From Cacajao melanocephalus (Eukaryota; Chordata; Mammalia; Primates; Pitheciidae): 64,000 nucleotides of DNA. This document shows, piece after piece, positions 1 to 13,494 of this stretch. A program made the translations under genes and the position numbers. Every line of letters starts with the position of its first letter. The stretch's first letter is position 1. The notes under the pieces are model-generated. The model worked only from the letters and a program-made list of their open reading frames with translations, did no database searches and was not told the DNA's origin. The DNA is taken from positions 1 to 64,000 of the forward strand of contig CAUYLG010041385.1 in the NCBI GenBank assembly GCA_963573385.1. Direction: 5' to 3'.

Positions 1-59
1 TTCAGGTCTCCGCGTTTGTCCCACCTCACCCCACCCTGTGCAACACACCGATAAACTTT

Positions 60-91
<32 letters not shown>
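60..91. repeat. poly(A) tract
   Basis: An uninterrupted run of about 30 A residues precedes an A/G-rich stretch. It may be the tail of a retroposed element whose body lies outside or is too decayed to recognise. From 92 to 491 I see only unique-looking sequence and possibly an ancient repeat. Confidence 0.7.
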
Positions 92-93
<2 letters not shown>

Positions 94-491
94 AAAAGAA
101 AAAAGAAGAGGCATCTGGACATCTGAGGGAGGCTTGAAGAATGTCTAGGATTCCAACAGACAGTGACGGGCAAGAGGTGTCCCCAGAAGCACTGAGGAGG
201 GAAGCATGAGTGGAAGCATGGAGCTGGAGCAGCAGGGGTTCACTGGTGGCAGGTTATGAGCAGGAGGTGATGGAAGATCAGACTTCAGAGCTAAGCGGAG
301 GCCATACTATGGAAGACTTTACAGCAGAGTAAAGAGATTTGAGAGAGCCCCTGACATCTGTGAGCAGAAGAGTAGGCCGGGTAAAAGTTATTTAAAGGCT
401 CTGCCAGTGGATGGGAAGTGGGTCTGCAGGAGCGCCTGGCTGGGAAGTTGGGAGCCTGAACCACAGCCTTGGCATGGATGTTGCAGCACCA

Positions 492-565
492 CCGGGCATC
501 AGAACTGAGTCCATAGGGCATTCACTAGAGCTCACAGCCTATGGAATTCAGTTCTCAGTGCCAGG
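492..565 (-). ncRNA. MIR146B: microRNA precursor miR-146b
   Basis: The minus strand folds into a 74-nt hairpin whose 5' arm contains the miR-146b-5p sequence (534-557, beginning TGAGAACTGAATTCCATAGG). The 3' arm contains the 3p product (498-519) and pairs with it around a short loop. miR-146b-5p acts in the cytoplasm in Argonaute complexes and represses TRAF6 and IRAK1, giving negative feedback on Toll-like-receptor and NF-kB signalling (established knowledge). Its position about 4 kb upstream of CUEDC2 on the opposite strand matches the human locus. Compared with the human precursor recalled from memory, the loop is altered and the 3p arm reads GCCCTATGG rather than GCCCTGTGG. The 5p sequence is unchanged. 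Confidence 0.96.
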
Positions 566-987
566 TGGCCAAAGTTCTTTCAGCCTGGACACTGCCCTCG
601 CATGCTCTTTTCTGTGAATTTTCCCCCAGAATGAGTAAGTTGAGGCCCAGGATGGGTCACATAAGGAACCTGTAATACCAAGAGATCTATTCCAGGGAGA
701 GTCTGAACTTGGAGCTGAAAATGGGGGCCCACAGCTAAGGAAAGGGACAAGAGTTCCATACATTCCAACAGGAATTGGAGTAGGTTATGAGGGGAGGGGG
801 CTCAGGGCCATGGCAGGGATCCATCCCCAGGCCTGGGTACTGCATACACAGTGCTGTCCTTCCTGCCCAGATGTGTTCCTGGAGGGGCCTGATGTGGGGC
901 TGAAAGGGTGAGGGGCTGGAGAGAGAGCCAGAACACGTACACGGAGAAGGGCATCTCTCTGCGAACTGAGGGGCCTTCTGAGCGAAA

Positions 988-997
988 GGGAATCCCC
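988..997. promoter_or_regulatory. consensus NF-kB site within the pri-miR-146b region
   Basis: GGGAATCCCC matches GGGRNNYYCC at every position. It lies between the inferred start site and the hairpin, about 420 bases 5' of the hairpin on the minus strand. Inducibility of miR-146b by NF-kB makes it a plausible control site. Binding is untested. Confidence 0.4.
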
Positions 998-1348
998 GAG
1001 ATAGGGGTCCCAAAGATAGGAGCCCAGCCCAGGAGTCCTAGCTCCCCAGAAATCTCCCCAAAACCTTGAACAAAGGTTTGAGTAGCTAGGATAGAGGATT
1101 AGAGGAGAAAGAGTTCCCTGAAGCACACCTTCATTTTCTGGAGAGTTCAATTGAGGGCTGGGTGCTCCCCTCACTCACATGGCAGAGCTGCCGCCTATCC
1201 CGGAGAGGGAAAGCCAAGCCCGCGCCTCAGGGGCACCCCACCCCCACCCCTGCTTGAATCCAGAGAAAGGGGTCGCCACTTACCCACGAAACCTCCTCTC
1301 TCGCGCTCCTGGGGCTGGATCTGCAACGATGTTCTCAGCTGGTGCTCC

Positions 1349-1356
1349 TTAAATAG
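1349..1356 (-). promoter_or_regulatory. TATA box of the likely pri-miR-146b promoter
   Basis: The minus strand reads CTATTTAAGG here, preceded upstream (higher coordinates) by a 13-base G run and GC boxes. This would place transcription start near 1325, about 760 bases upstream of the hairpin. From memory, the human miR-146b start site lies several hundred bases upstream of the precursor. The assignment is inferred from motif and spacing. Confidence 0.55.
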
Positions 1357-1419
1357 GGCCCCCAATCCCCCCCCCCCCCGCCGCCCCAGCCGCCTCCCGC
1401 CCCCGCCCCATGCTGGCTC

Positions 1420-1428
1420 TTCTGAGAA
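1420..1428. promoter_or_regulatory. STAT-type GAS motif upstream of MIR146B
   Basis: TTCTGAGAA fits the palindromic TTCNNNGAA STAT consensus and lies about 70 bases upstream of the TATA-like box. STAT3 is reported to drive miR-146b, so the site fits, but the motif is short and occurs by chance. Confidence 0.45.
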
Positions 1429-2696
1429 AGGAGGAAGGTGTGGGAGGGCCAGGAACCCTGCCCAGAGAGCCCTTTCTGACCTCAAGCCAGAGCGGGACCC
1501 CGCCCCCGCCATTCTCTGAAGACTCCCCTTCCTCACCTTGGTCTCTAACTGGGTTCCTCCCATCCCTTGAGACCAGCCCGCTGGGTTCTTTCTCTACTCT
1601 GCCTGAAAAATCTGCCCTTTATGCCAAATTCAAGCCCAGTATCTCATTTTGAAGCAGGATGATGGGGAATGGAGGTGCTAGGGGAAGCTTCAGCGTAGGT
1701 TTCTAGCTCTTCCCACCAGCTAAGGCGATCCAGGCACCCAAACACCAGCTGCAAAATTCACTGGAAGGAATGACGGGGAAGAGGCATCCCTCTGTCTCCT
1801 TTGGCTCTGTGTGGCTTCAAGCAGCACCCGAAGGGCAGGAGGGAGTCTGTTCCCATTTTGCGGAGGGAGAGACTGAGACCTGAGGGGAAAGAAAATCAGG
1901 GGCTGAAGGTCCCACGAGCTTCAGAATCCCGAGCAGGGCAGGGATCCCAGGAGCCCCTACCTTACAGTGTGTGTGTCCTTGTGTCCATGGGGATCCCTCT
2001 CCTCAAGCTACCTTCTGTCCTCGACGCCCCCAGAACTTGACTCCTGCTGCAAAGAGCTGGGACTCTCCAGAGTCTGAGTTGGGAAAGGAGGGACTCCCCC
2101 TAAGAGGTCTTTTCCATCATCCTCCCGTGAAAGCCCAAGAAGTTCTTTCTGATACCTTGTCACAGGCAACTGCCAAACAACAAATGGGGGACAGGGGAGA
2201 GGGGAAGGCACACAGGCAGAAATGGCTGCAGGGGTCTTGGGCCAGAACTTGGGCAGCTCTACTGAGGAAACTTGAAAGTTCCGGGAATGGAGGGTGGTAG
2301 GGAGAGAAGAGTCATCAGTATTGTGCAATGGACAGGGGGAAGCAGGAAAGGGGATGGGGGAGGAAAGGGATGGCTGGTCTCTAGAGGACTCACACAGGCG
2401 TGGGGCTGATGGGCTGCCCGTCACCCCCTTCCCAGGGGCCTGCCCGGCCAGAGTTCAAAGTGGCTGTCACCCCACCCATCATTAACCCTAGTATCACCAG
2501 GCTGGAGTGGCAGTGTTTTTATGGGCAAAGCGAAGCTAAACGTGCCCCTCCCTTCCCTGCTACCTCCCCCAAGGAGCCAACATCTTGCTGTCTCTGAGGC
2601 CAGAGGAGGAAGAAGCCTGCTGTGAGGACCAGAGGTGGAAGAGAAAGCAATACGCAGTCATCCCATTTTCTCCATAATATCTTCTTCTTCTTCTTC

Positions 2697-3297
<601 letters not shown>

Positions 3298-3875
3298 CAC
3301 AGTATCTTGGCACTGCCTCAGTCCCGAGGGGAGAGGAAAGATGGGACTTCTTTCTTGGACTGTGAGCTCCCTGAGGGCAGGGACAGCTTCCGGGTTCCCA
3401 GCACCCTACAAGGGAACTAGCACTGAAAAGAGCTCGTGCCTGCTGATGAGGATGGGAAAGTTTATCCTTGAAGGGGACTCTTCCCCTTGTGACCCATTTC
3501 AAGGTTCCCAAGAGTGGAGGGCTTGGGGCTTCCCCACAGGGCAGCACCGGGAATCTGTGGCAGCAGGAACAGAAAGAGGAAGCTGAGGTCTTGTTGGGCC
3601 CTGGAGTTCAGCTGTCCTGTCCTAGGCAAGCAGCCCTGCCAACATGGGCACGAAGGCCCTGGGGGGCAGGCATGGTCTGTAGGCTGTCCATGACCAGGGC
3701 TCAGGTGGATCCTCACCCTGGCACCTGCTACCACCCCACTTGCCCCAGACTATGTCCAAAATCCCAGGCTTCAGCGTCCGAAGACCCTGACCCGTAGCCC
3801 ACCCCAATCTGGGGGAGACATTGTTGTTAAGGGAATGCAAAAGGAACAGACAGGGTGGGGAAGTCAGCACCTAAG

Positions 3876-4076
3876 AAATCAGCCTGGGCCACGTGGTAAA
3901 AACCCCGTTTCTAAAAAAAAAAAAAAAAAAAATTAGCCAGGCGTGGTGGCGCACGCTCCCAGCTACTCCGGAGACTGACGTGGGAGAATCACTTGAACCC
4001 AGGAGGTCGAGGCTGCAATGAGCCATGTTCGCTTGTGAATCTGCACTCCAGCCTGGGGCTGTAACAGCAAGAAAAA
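3876..4076 (+). repeat. 5'-truncated Alu
   Basis: Starts inside the left monomer (AGCCTGGGCCACGTGGTAAA), has an expanded central A run, and ends in an A-rich tail that grades into the purine microsatellite beside it. Confidence 0.85.
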
Positions 4077-4250
4077 AAAAAAAAAAGAAAAAGAAAAGAA
4101 AAGAAATAAAGAGAAGAAAGGAAGGAAAAGAAAGAAGGAAAGAAACAAGGAGGAAAGAAAGAAAGGAAGAAAAAGAGAAAGAAAAGAAAGAGAAAAGAAG
4201 GAAAGAGAGAGGGAAAGAAAGAAAGAAAAAGAGAGAGAGAAGGAGGAAGA
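4071..4250. repeat. GAAA/GGAA purine-rich microsatellite
   Basis: About 180 bases consist almost only of A and G on the plus strand (mixed GAAA, GGAAA and AGAG units). The tract probably expanded from the tail of the adjoining Alu. It lies about 200 bases upstream of the CUEDC2 first exon. The lysine/arginine-rich reading frame across it is an artefact of the repeat. Confidence 0.9.
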
Positions 4251-4369
4251 TTTCAGGTCTCTGGTGGATAAGAAGGAACAAGGCGGGGATGCAGTCCTAC
4301 CCACTTGGACTCCACCCACTCGCGAGACCTTCACGCCTTACTCCTCCCTACACGCTGCAAAACTGGCCG

Positions 4370-4578
4370 CCGCGGGATCCCGTCCACAGCCCTGGGACGT
4401 TTGAGAATTAGAGCGCAATCCCCGCCCTGTTGTGGGCAATATGCCCTTCTCAAAAATGGCCGCCGCGGCGCCTCTGGATGGGAACCGCTCTGGGCCTCGC
4501 CTTTGATCTCGTTGGTGGGGCTGGGGGATGAGAGCTGCACCGCGCGGGACAAGTCGCCGGCGGCGCCCGACGGAGCAG
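4370..4578 (+). promoter_or_regulatory. CUEDC2: CUEDC2 promoter and non-coding first exon
   Basis: A CpG-rich stretch holds two copies of a GGCCGCCGCGG element, at about 4364-4374 and 4457-4467. The second follows AAAAT and resembles a YY1 site (AAAATGGCCGCC). The exon is inferred to end at 4578 (GGAGCAG, then GTGATT). The distance to the coding exons, about 8 kb, agrees with the roughly 9.4-kb human gene recalled from memory. The start site is not resolved. Confidence 0.55.
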
Positions 4579-5534
4579 GTGATTTCCCCTCCTGCCCCCA
4601 GCCCAGGGCTAGGAGAGTCGCGGAGAGCGCTGACCCAGGGTACCCGTCCTGTGTGTTCCCCCACGGTACCCCCCTAGGGCCCGCCGGATTCTCGTCGTGG
4701 CCTGTATCAAGGCACTTCCAGTTTCCTCAGGCCTCCCTCGTCATGTGTCCTCCAAGGCCACAGCCGCATCCCCATGCTCTCGGGCCCACTCTTCTGGACG
4801 CTTACGGGTGTTCCGTTAGCGGGTTTAGGGAGCTGCGGCTTCAGGGGTCGGCCATCATCGCGGTCCCACTTCCTGTGCTCGCCCTCCCTGTTTGTGCTCC
4901 TGCCTGACTTTGGATACAGGGATCCCTTGTTCCCCTCAATGCCCTTGGTGCCTCTAAGGTCTGACTTGGCAATCAGGGGACAGTGATGTCCTCTGGAGCC
5001 TGTGTTATGGGTGCAGAGCCTCAGGAACCGGGCTTCACAGGGGCTGGGAGAAGCAGTGAAGACCTCCATGGCAGACCCCTTGCTGCCTCCCTCAGAAGTT
5101 CGCTAGGACTCCTTTCACGCTGGCTCCCAGGATTCCTCCTCCCATATGGCCTGCTTTCCCTCCACTTTAAGCACCTCCCCACCCCAAGGGAGAAACATAG
5201 TACTTCTTACCCTAGTCTCACTTAAATTTGTCCACAGGGTCTCTGTCTAGCATCTGGAGGGTCCAGGCCTGTGCTGCTCTTGGGAAGCTCCCAGGCCAGC
5301 TGGGAGCAGTGAGGATAGGGCAGTTAGGGTTGGCTGCAGAAAGGGAGTCTTGCAGAATGAGATTTGGAGAGGCAGAGGGAAAGCTACTCTGAGCTGGGAG
5401 AATGGTGTGAGCAAAGATTCTGCAGTAGGCAATATGGCCAGCCAGGCAGGAGAGGAGATTCAGAATATAGGATGGGGCCACACAGTTTGCATCACGAGAG
5501 GTGATGTAGTGTGGTGGTTAACAGTGAGGGTTCT

Positions 5535-6137
5535 TGGCGCCTGTAGTCCCAGCTACTGGGGGCGCTGAGGCAGGACAATTGCTTGAACCTGGGGGGGCAG
5601 AGGTTGCAGTGAGCTGAGAGCATGCCACTGCACTCCAGCCTAGGCGACAGAGTAAGACTCTGTCTCAAAAAAATAGAAGTGAGTATTCTGGAACCAGACG
5701 CCTGGGTGTAAATCTGCCATTAACTTGCCCTGTGACCTTGGGAAATTTACTTAACCTCACAGTGCCTTCATTTCCTTTTAGGTAAAATGGGGGAAATAAT
5801 AGTATCTACATTTTAGAGTTATTGTATGGATTAGGTAAGGTAATACATGTAAAACTGTTTAGAGGCCTGGTGCAGTGACTCACACCTGTAATCCCAGCAC
5901 ACATGAGGTCAGGAGTTTGAAACCAGTCTGCCCAACATAGTGAAACCCCGTCTCTACTAAAAATACAAAAAATTAGCCGGGCATGGTGGCAGGTACCTGT
6001 AATCCCAGCTACTCAGAAGGCTGAGGCAGGAGAATCAGGTGAACCTGGGAGGTGGAGGTTGCAGTGAGCCAAGGTCGTGCCACTGCACTCTAGCCCGGGT
6101 GACGGTGCAAGACTTCGTCTCAAAAAAAAAAAAAAAG
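5535..6137 (+). repeat. two Alus (one partial)
   Basis: A partial right-monomer Alu (5535-5672) starts at GGCGCCTGTAGTCCCAGC and ends with a short A run. A nearly complete Alu (5861-6137) has a small deletion after CCCAGCAC and ends in a run of 14 A. Both are in plus orientation. Confidence 0.85.
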
Positions 6138-6651
6138 TGCTTAGAACAATCCCTGGTAAACAGAGGCAATAATCGCTAGTATTAGCATCATCAGAGGTAT
6201 TTAGGCAGGATTCATGACAGGATGACAGTCACATTTCGTAGACACCATCAACCAATGATCCCTAATTTGGGGCACCAAGAAGTAGTGTTACAGCTGGAAT
6301 CTGAAATGTCTCATGGAAATCATATTCTTACCCTGGAGAAAGCTAGGTGCTACTTAGGAAACCAGTCTGGTAGACCAGATCTTCCTCAGAGGCTACGTGG
6401 GGAGTATTAGGAGCCCCTGAGCAGGAAGGTATGTGCTGAGGAAGGCTGTGGGGGATGGAAAGGTGAAAGAGAGCTTAGAAGGCTGGGTGAAGTTTGGGTA
6501 AACCAAGAACAGAAGGAGGGAGAGAGGATGTTCCCTTGGAAGACAAACTAGACAAAAGCTTAGGAGAGCAAGTCTTTTTATTTGGGGACAGTGAAGAGTT
6601 TCCTAATAATTTCCTGGTCCCCTGGCCTTGGTTAAAAACCCAGAAGCATTA

Positions 6652-7268
<617 letters not shown>

Positions 7269-7967
7269 AACTTGGCTTTCATGCAGCAGCCATGGGCCTT
7301 TGTCAGCAACAGGATTCAAGGGTGATGTAACCCAGGGTCGAGGTAGGTCCCTGGAGGGGGCTCTCCCCTTGAGGGAGCTGCATGATGGGATCTAGTATGC
7401 CTGAGCTGAGCCATTCTGCTCTTCCCCAGGGTCCATGGTGAGGGCTCTGGAGCAGGGGGTATGCATCCCCCTGGTAGGCTGGGGCTTCTCAGTCCTGTGT
7501 TCCAAAGACACCCCTTGTGCTATGAGCAACTCTGTTACCACTCGGGACCAGGCAACTGTGAGCATAGATGGTAGCTCCATCCCAACCCACTTCCAAGTCT
7601 TGATATCCTCCCTTCCCCAGAGTAGCCCCTAGAATAGATACTGATCTAGGTAACCTGGATTTAAAGCTGACTACTGCAGTCAAGCCAGGTGACTCTAGGC
7701 AAGTCATTAAACACACTGAACTTCCATTTCTTCATCTGTAAATTGGGGTGTAACTGTTTATTGAGTGCCCACTTCATGAGACATGCTGAGTATACATTGG
7801 TGAATGTCAGCCCGGTGTGGAGTCCCTGCCTCATGAGACGACTGCAAGAAACATCAAACATTGTCCAAATAATAATTATGGCTGTGAAAGGTGCTGCTAG
7901 TCAGAAAACATGTAGCCTGTATAGAGAGCGTAATATGGCAGGGACCATACCAGTTCTAGAAAGTTAG

Positions 7968-8675
<708 letters not shown>

Positions 8676-8789
8676 GAAGGGAATTTTAAAATGAGACCCA
8701 AAAGATCAGAGAGAGTGACAGTAAGTGAAGGGGTGGAGGCAGAAGGGTGCCCCAGCAGAGGAAACAGTTTGTGAAGCCCTAGCACCTAG

Positions 8790-8905
8790 AAAAATGCTCA
8801 CACTGGGTAGGTGCTCAATACATACTTGTTGACATATTACATTCCCATCTACATGCTTTTGACTCCCAAAAGTCTGTTTGGGTGTCAGGAGCATGTGGGT
8901 GGTAA
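8790..8905 (+). repeat. local duplicate, copy 1 (hairpin-bearing)
   Basis: Starts with a TAGGTGCTCAATACATACTTG core, which resembles common ancient repeats, then about 60 bases ending GGAGCATGTGGGTGG. Nearly the same sequence recurs at 11741-11847. It contains GACTCCCAAA, a 6-base loop and TTTGGGTGTC, an imperfect inverted repeat. Confidence 0.7.
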
Positions 8906-9035
8906 TGAATGGCTCCAGACCTGTAGGTCCAAATGCCAGCTCATTGTTTCACTCAGATGATAGGGTAGAAGGCTCACAGGGCACACTACCTTGCCATGAA
9001 AGAGCCTGAGTATTGGCAAACTGAAAGAAAGCCAG

Positions 9036-9771
<736 letters not shown>

Positions 9772-10510
9772 TAGATTGTAGGCAAAAGAAGACGTGACTT
9801 TTGTAAAGATCACACAGCTGTGGTGTGGAGAATAGGTTGTTGGGGGAAAGATGGAGTGGGGAGAAGGGTTAGGAAGGTCTTGCAGGCAAGAGATGGAGAA
9901 GAGTGGGAGTAGAGATGGAGAGAAGTAGATGTGGCAAGAGATAATGATTAAGGCTTGGCAACTGACTGGATGAGGGAAAGCAAGGGGTAGGATGGTGTCA
10001 AGGATAATTCACAGATTTGTGGCAGGAACAGCCAGGTGCCTGGACATGGATTTACTGAGGATGACCTTGGAGGAGTAAAACACTTGAGAGAACGTCAGTT
10101 TGGGACATGCTAAGCATGAGACGCCTGTAAAACATCCACGTGGCAGTGTTAGGGAGGCAGATGTCCAAGTTTATAGCTCAGAGGAGACTGGACTAGAGGA
10201 CCGGACATTTGGGAATTAATGACATGGTGTTGATACATAAAGATGTGGGCCCAGATGATGAGATCTTCCAGAGAGAGCAAGCGCTGCAGTGAGGAGGAGC
10301 GGGAGCCTTGCACGTGGGGAACTCCCACATTTAGAGGGCAACAGAGAAGGGGACAGAGAAAGGGCCTTCGAAGAAACGGCCAGAGAGGTAGAAGGATACC
10401 AGGAGAGAATGATGTCTCAGAAACGAAAGTTGGTGCTGCTGAAAGGGCAAATAAAGGTGAAACCATGAGAAATTGCCCCCTTTTTTTGTAGATCAAAACT
10501 AGACAAAAGG
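9772..10510 (+). repeat. ancient interspersed repeat remnant
   Basis: The text (GGAGATGGAGAGAAGTAGATG, GACATGCTAAGCATGAGACG, CATCCACGTGGCAG and following) follows a familiar old mammalian interspersed repeat whose family I cannot name with certainty. The same family seems to recur at 55.4-58.7 kb. No gene is supported here. Confidence 0.4.
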
Positions 10511-11237
10511 GCCGGGTGTGGTGGCTCACACCTGTAATCCCAGCACTTTGAGAGGCTGAGGTGGATAGATCATGAGGTTAGGAGTTCAAGACGGGCCTGG
10601 CCAAGATGGTGAAACCCGGTCTCTACTAAAAATACAAAAACTAGCCGGGCGTGGCAGCAGGCACTTGTAATCCCAGTTACTTCGCAGGCTGAGGCAGAGA
10701 CTTGCTTGAACCCGGGGGAGGCAGAGGTTGCAGTGAGCTGAGATTGCACCACTGCACTGCAGCGTGGGCAACAGAGTGAGACTCTGTATAAAAAAAAAAA
10801 AAAAAAAAAAAAAAACAGACAAAATTGGCAAGCTCATATGGTTCAACTTAATTAGACCAAAACCTGGACATTTTGGTCTAAGAAATTTTGGGGCCAGGCA
10901 CGGTGACTCATGCCTGTAATCCCAGCACTTTGGGAGGCCAACATGGGCAGATCACTTTGAGCCCAGGAGTTTGAGACCAGCCTGGGTCTCGAACCCTGAG
11001 CTCAAAACACGGCAAAACCACATCTCTACTAAAAATACAAAAAACAACAACAACAACAAAAAACTAGCAGGGCATGGTGGTGAGGGTCTGTAGTCCCAGC
11101 TACTCTAGAAGTTAAGGCAGAAGGATGGCTTGAGCCGCGGAGATAGAGGTTGAAGTGAGCTCATATCATGCCACTGCATTCCAGCCTGGGTGGCAGAGCC
11201 AGACCCTGTCTCAAAAAAAAAAAAAAAAAAAAAAAAA
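10511..11237 (+). repeat. two Alus in plus orientation
   Basis: A complete Alu (10511-10813) ends in a run of about 25 A. A second Alu (10892-11237) carries an internal CAA repeat (ACAACAACAACAAC) in its central A-rich region and a long A tail. Confidence 0.85.
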
Positions 11238-11386
11238 TTTTGGTGGAGATATTGGAGCAGAAGCCAGACTCGAGATAGGGAGAAGTGGATAGAATGCAGA
11301 TAAGAAGGGAGTAGAACGGACGGACTTGGTGGTTGACTGGGTGCAGCAGGTAGGGGTAAAAGGGCAAAATCAAGGGTATGCTCCCA

Positions 11387-11475
11387 AACAGACCTTTGGG
11401 AGTCAAAAGTATATAGATGAGGATGGAACATGTCAACAAGTATGTATTGAGCACCTACCTAGTGTGGGCATTTTT
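11387..11475 (-). repeat. local duplicate, inverted copy
   Basis: Reverse complement of the unit seen at 8790 and 11741: TAGGTGCTCAATACATACTTG reads on the minus strand, followed by GACTCCCAAAGGTCTGTTTGGGAG. The 8-base arms CTCCCAAA and TTTGGGAG are retained around a 6-base loop. Confidence 0.65.
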
Positions 11476-11740
11476 CCAGGTGCTAGGGCATGAACAAGAC
11501 AGAGTGTTCCCCTCCTCCCCACCTTGCTTTGGAGCTTCCATTTTATGGGGGCAGACAGACAATAGGCAAATAAGCCCAAAGTAATGCTAACGGTAGTAAG
11601 TGCTATGTAGGGTTAGGGGCATAGAGAAGACTTCTTTGCGGTAGGTTAGTCAGGGAAGGGCTCTCTGAGGAGGTAACATTTGAGTGGAGCCCTGAGGAGT
11701 GACTGGACAAGCCATGGATGTCTGCCTGACACAAAATGCC

Positions 11741-11847
11741 TGCACTGGGTAGGTGCACAATACATACTTGTTGACATGTTCCATCCCCATCTACATCATT
11801 CTGACTCCCAAAAGTCTGTTTGGGAGTCAGGAGCATGTGGGTGGAGA
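11741..11847 (+). repeat. local duplicate, copy 2 with perfect 12-bp inverted repeat
   Basis: Near copy of 8790-8905. CTGACTCCCAAA (11801-11812) and TTTGGGAGTCAG (11819-11830) are perfect reverse complements around the loop AGTCTG. Confidence 0.75.
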
Positions 11848-12560
11848 CAGGAGGAAGTTCAGCAAGTCTGAGGGACAGCAAAGTGGCACGGGAGCGGAGC
11901 GAGCCAGCCAGGAGGGACTGGGGAGGCTGGAGAGCTGGGAAAGGGCCGGATCTGTGGGCTCCGCAGGCCTTGGGGAGGAGGATGGAAAGTGCTCTGCAGA
12001 TAGCCCCAGGCTGCAGGAAGGGCAGGGACTGGGGAGAGGAGAGAATCCATAAAAGGCTTCCCCTTCTATCTGGGCCCCAGAGCCAGAAAAGCCCCTTTGT
12101 GCAGAGGGTGGGTGGGCTGTTCTGGGTGAGGGAAGGGCTGTGCTTGGTCACGAGGCTGCTCCTTGAGGGGCTGGACAATGGGGCCCCTTGTGGTTGGAGG
12201 CTAAGGGGCCCCCTCAACTATGGGATTCCTGAGCCAGGAGGCATGTGACCTCAAGACCTTGCCAGAAGGTCTGGGGCTGCTGCTGGGGAATGGGGGAGGG
12301 GGATGGGGAGAGGTAGGGGCACTCCTCTAGAGGCTGTCTCCAGAGACAGTACCCTGTCCTGTCTCAGGCTGGAGGAGGTAAGAGATGGGTAGGGGAGGGG
12401 GCATGGTTCTGCTTGGGAGAACAGAGAGGGCAGCATCAACAGATGGTTCCACAGCAGGCCAGGAGGGAGGAGCTGCTGCCCCCAGGTCCAGTGGGTGAGT
12501 GCAGACGGAAGAGGGCCTGGCCATCCTGTCTGTCTGTGTCCCTTCAGAAGAGGAGAGAGC

Positions 12561-13461
12561 ATGGAGCTGGAGAGGATCGTCAGTGCAGCCCTACTTGCCT
12601 TTGTCCAGACGCACCTCCCGGAGGCCGACCTCAGGTAGAGACAGCTCTCCCGGAAGGTTCACGTCAGTGCCAGAGCTGGAGCTGCTGGGCAGTACTATGA
12701 GTCCTGGCCGATGGAAAGATGGCGGGAGGGCTGATTACAATTTGCTGAGAGGCCTTACCTCTCATCCTGTCCCTGTTACCTTTGTTGGGCAGATGGGAAA
12801 CCATAGCTCTGAGGGAGGGGGTTATACTTTTTGGCCTCAAGGATTAAGGTCTAGTTCATGAACCCCATGAAGCTGAAGTCTGGAGTTTCAGAACAGATGG
12901 GGATGCTGGAGGTATCCAGTGTCCTACCCAGGGCTTGTCCTGCCCGTTTCCTGCAGTGGTTTGGATGAGGTCATCTTCTCCTATGTGCTCGGGGTCCTGG
13001 AGGACCTGGGCCCCTCAGGTCCATCAGAGGAGAACTTCGATATGGAGGCCTTCACTGAGATGATGGAAGCCTATGTGCCTGGCTTTGCCCACATCCCCAG
13101 GTAGGTTCTGGCTGGGGCCAGGAGGAGGAAGGGGCTGGCTGATTATAGGGTGGGCAGAATTGTCTTATCTCACCACCCCTCTCACCACCCTTATGTTTTC
13201 AGGGGCACAATAGGGGACATGATGCAGAAGCTCTCAGGGCAGCTGAGCGATGCCAGGAACAAAGGTGAGTCTTGGGCTGTAGACACCTGAGTGATTCCTA
13301 ACCCCTCCCAATTCCCTACTCCCCAGAGTGCTGGCAAACCTGATGCTCTCTCTGCCTCTTTAAGAGAACCTGCAACCGCAGAGCTCTGGTGTCCAAGGTC
13401 AGGTGCCCATCTCCCCAGAGCCTCTGCAGCGGCCCGAAATGCTCAAAGAAGAGACCAGGTC

Positions 13462-13494
<33 letters not shown>

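Larger units (their letters stand above)
566..2696. other. non-coding region with the pri-miR-146b 5' part and promoter
   Basis: This stretch contains the inferred pri-miR-146b transcript from about 1325 down to the hairpin. It also holds the GC- and C-rich promoter (1360-1410, including a run of 13 C), and then unique-looking sequence to 2.7 kb. Open reading frames here have no recognisable domains and overlap on both strands, so no protein gene is called. Confidence 0.4.

Noticed and set aside
785..1563. Overlapping proline-rich frames on both strands near MIR146B
   Set aside because: Low-complexity GC-rich DNA; no conserved motif, no splice structure, and the region is better explained as pri-miRNA and promoter.
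4025..4411. Lysine/arginine/glutamate-rich 128-codon frame
   Set aside because: It is a translation of the GAAA/GGAA microsatellite and an Alu tail.
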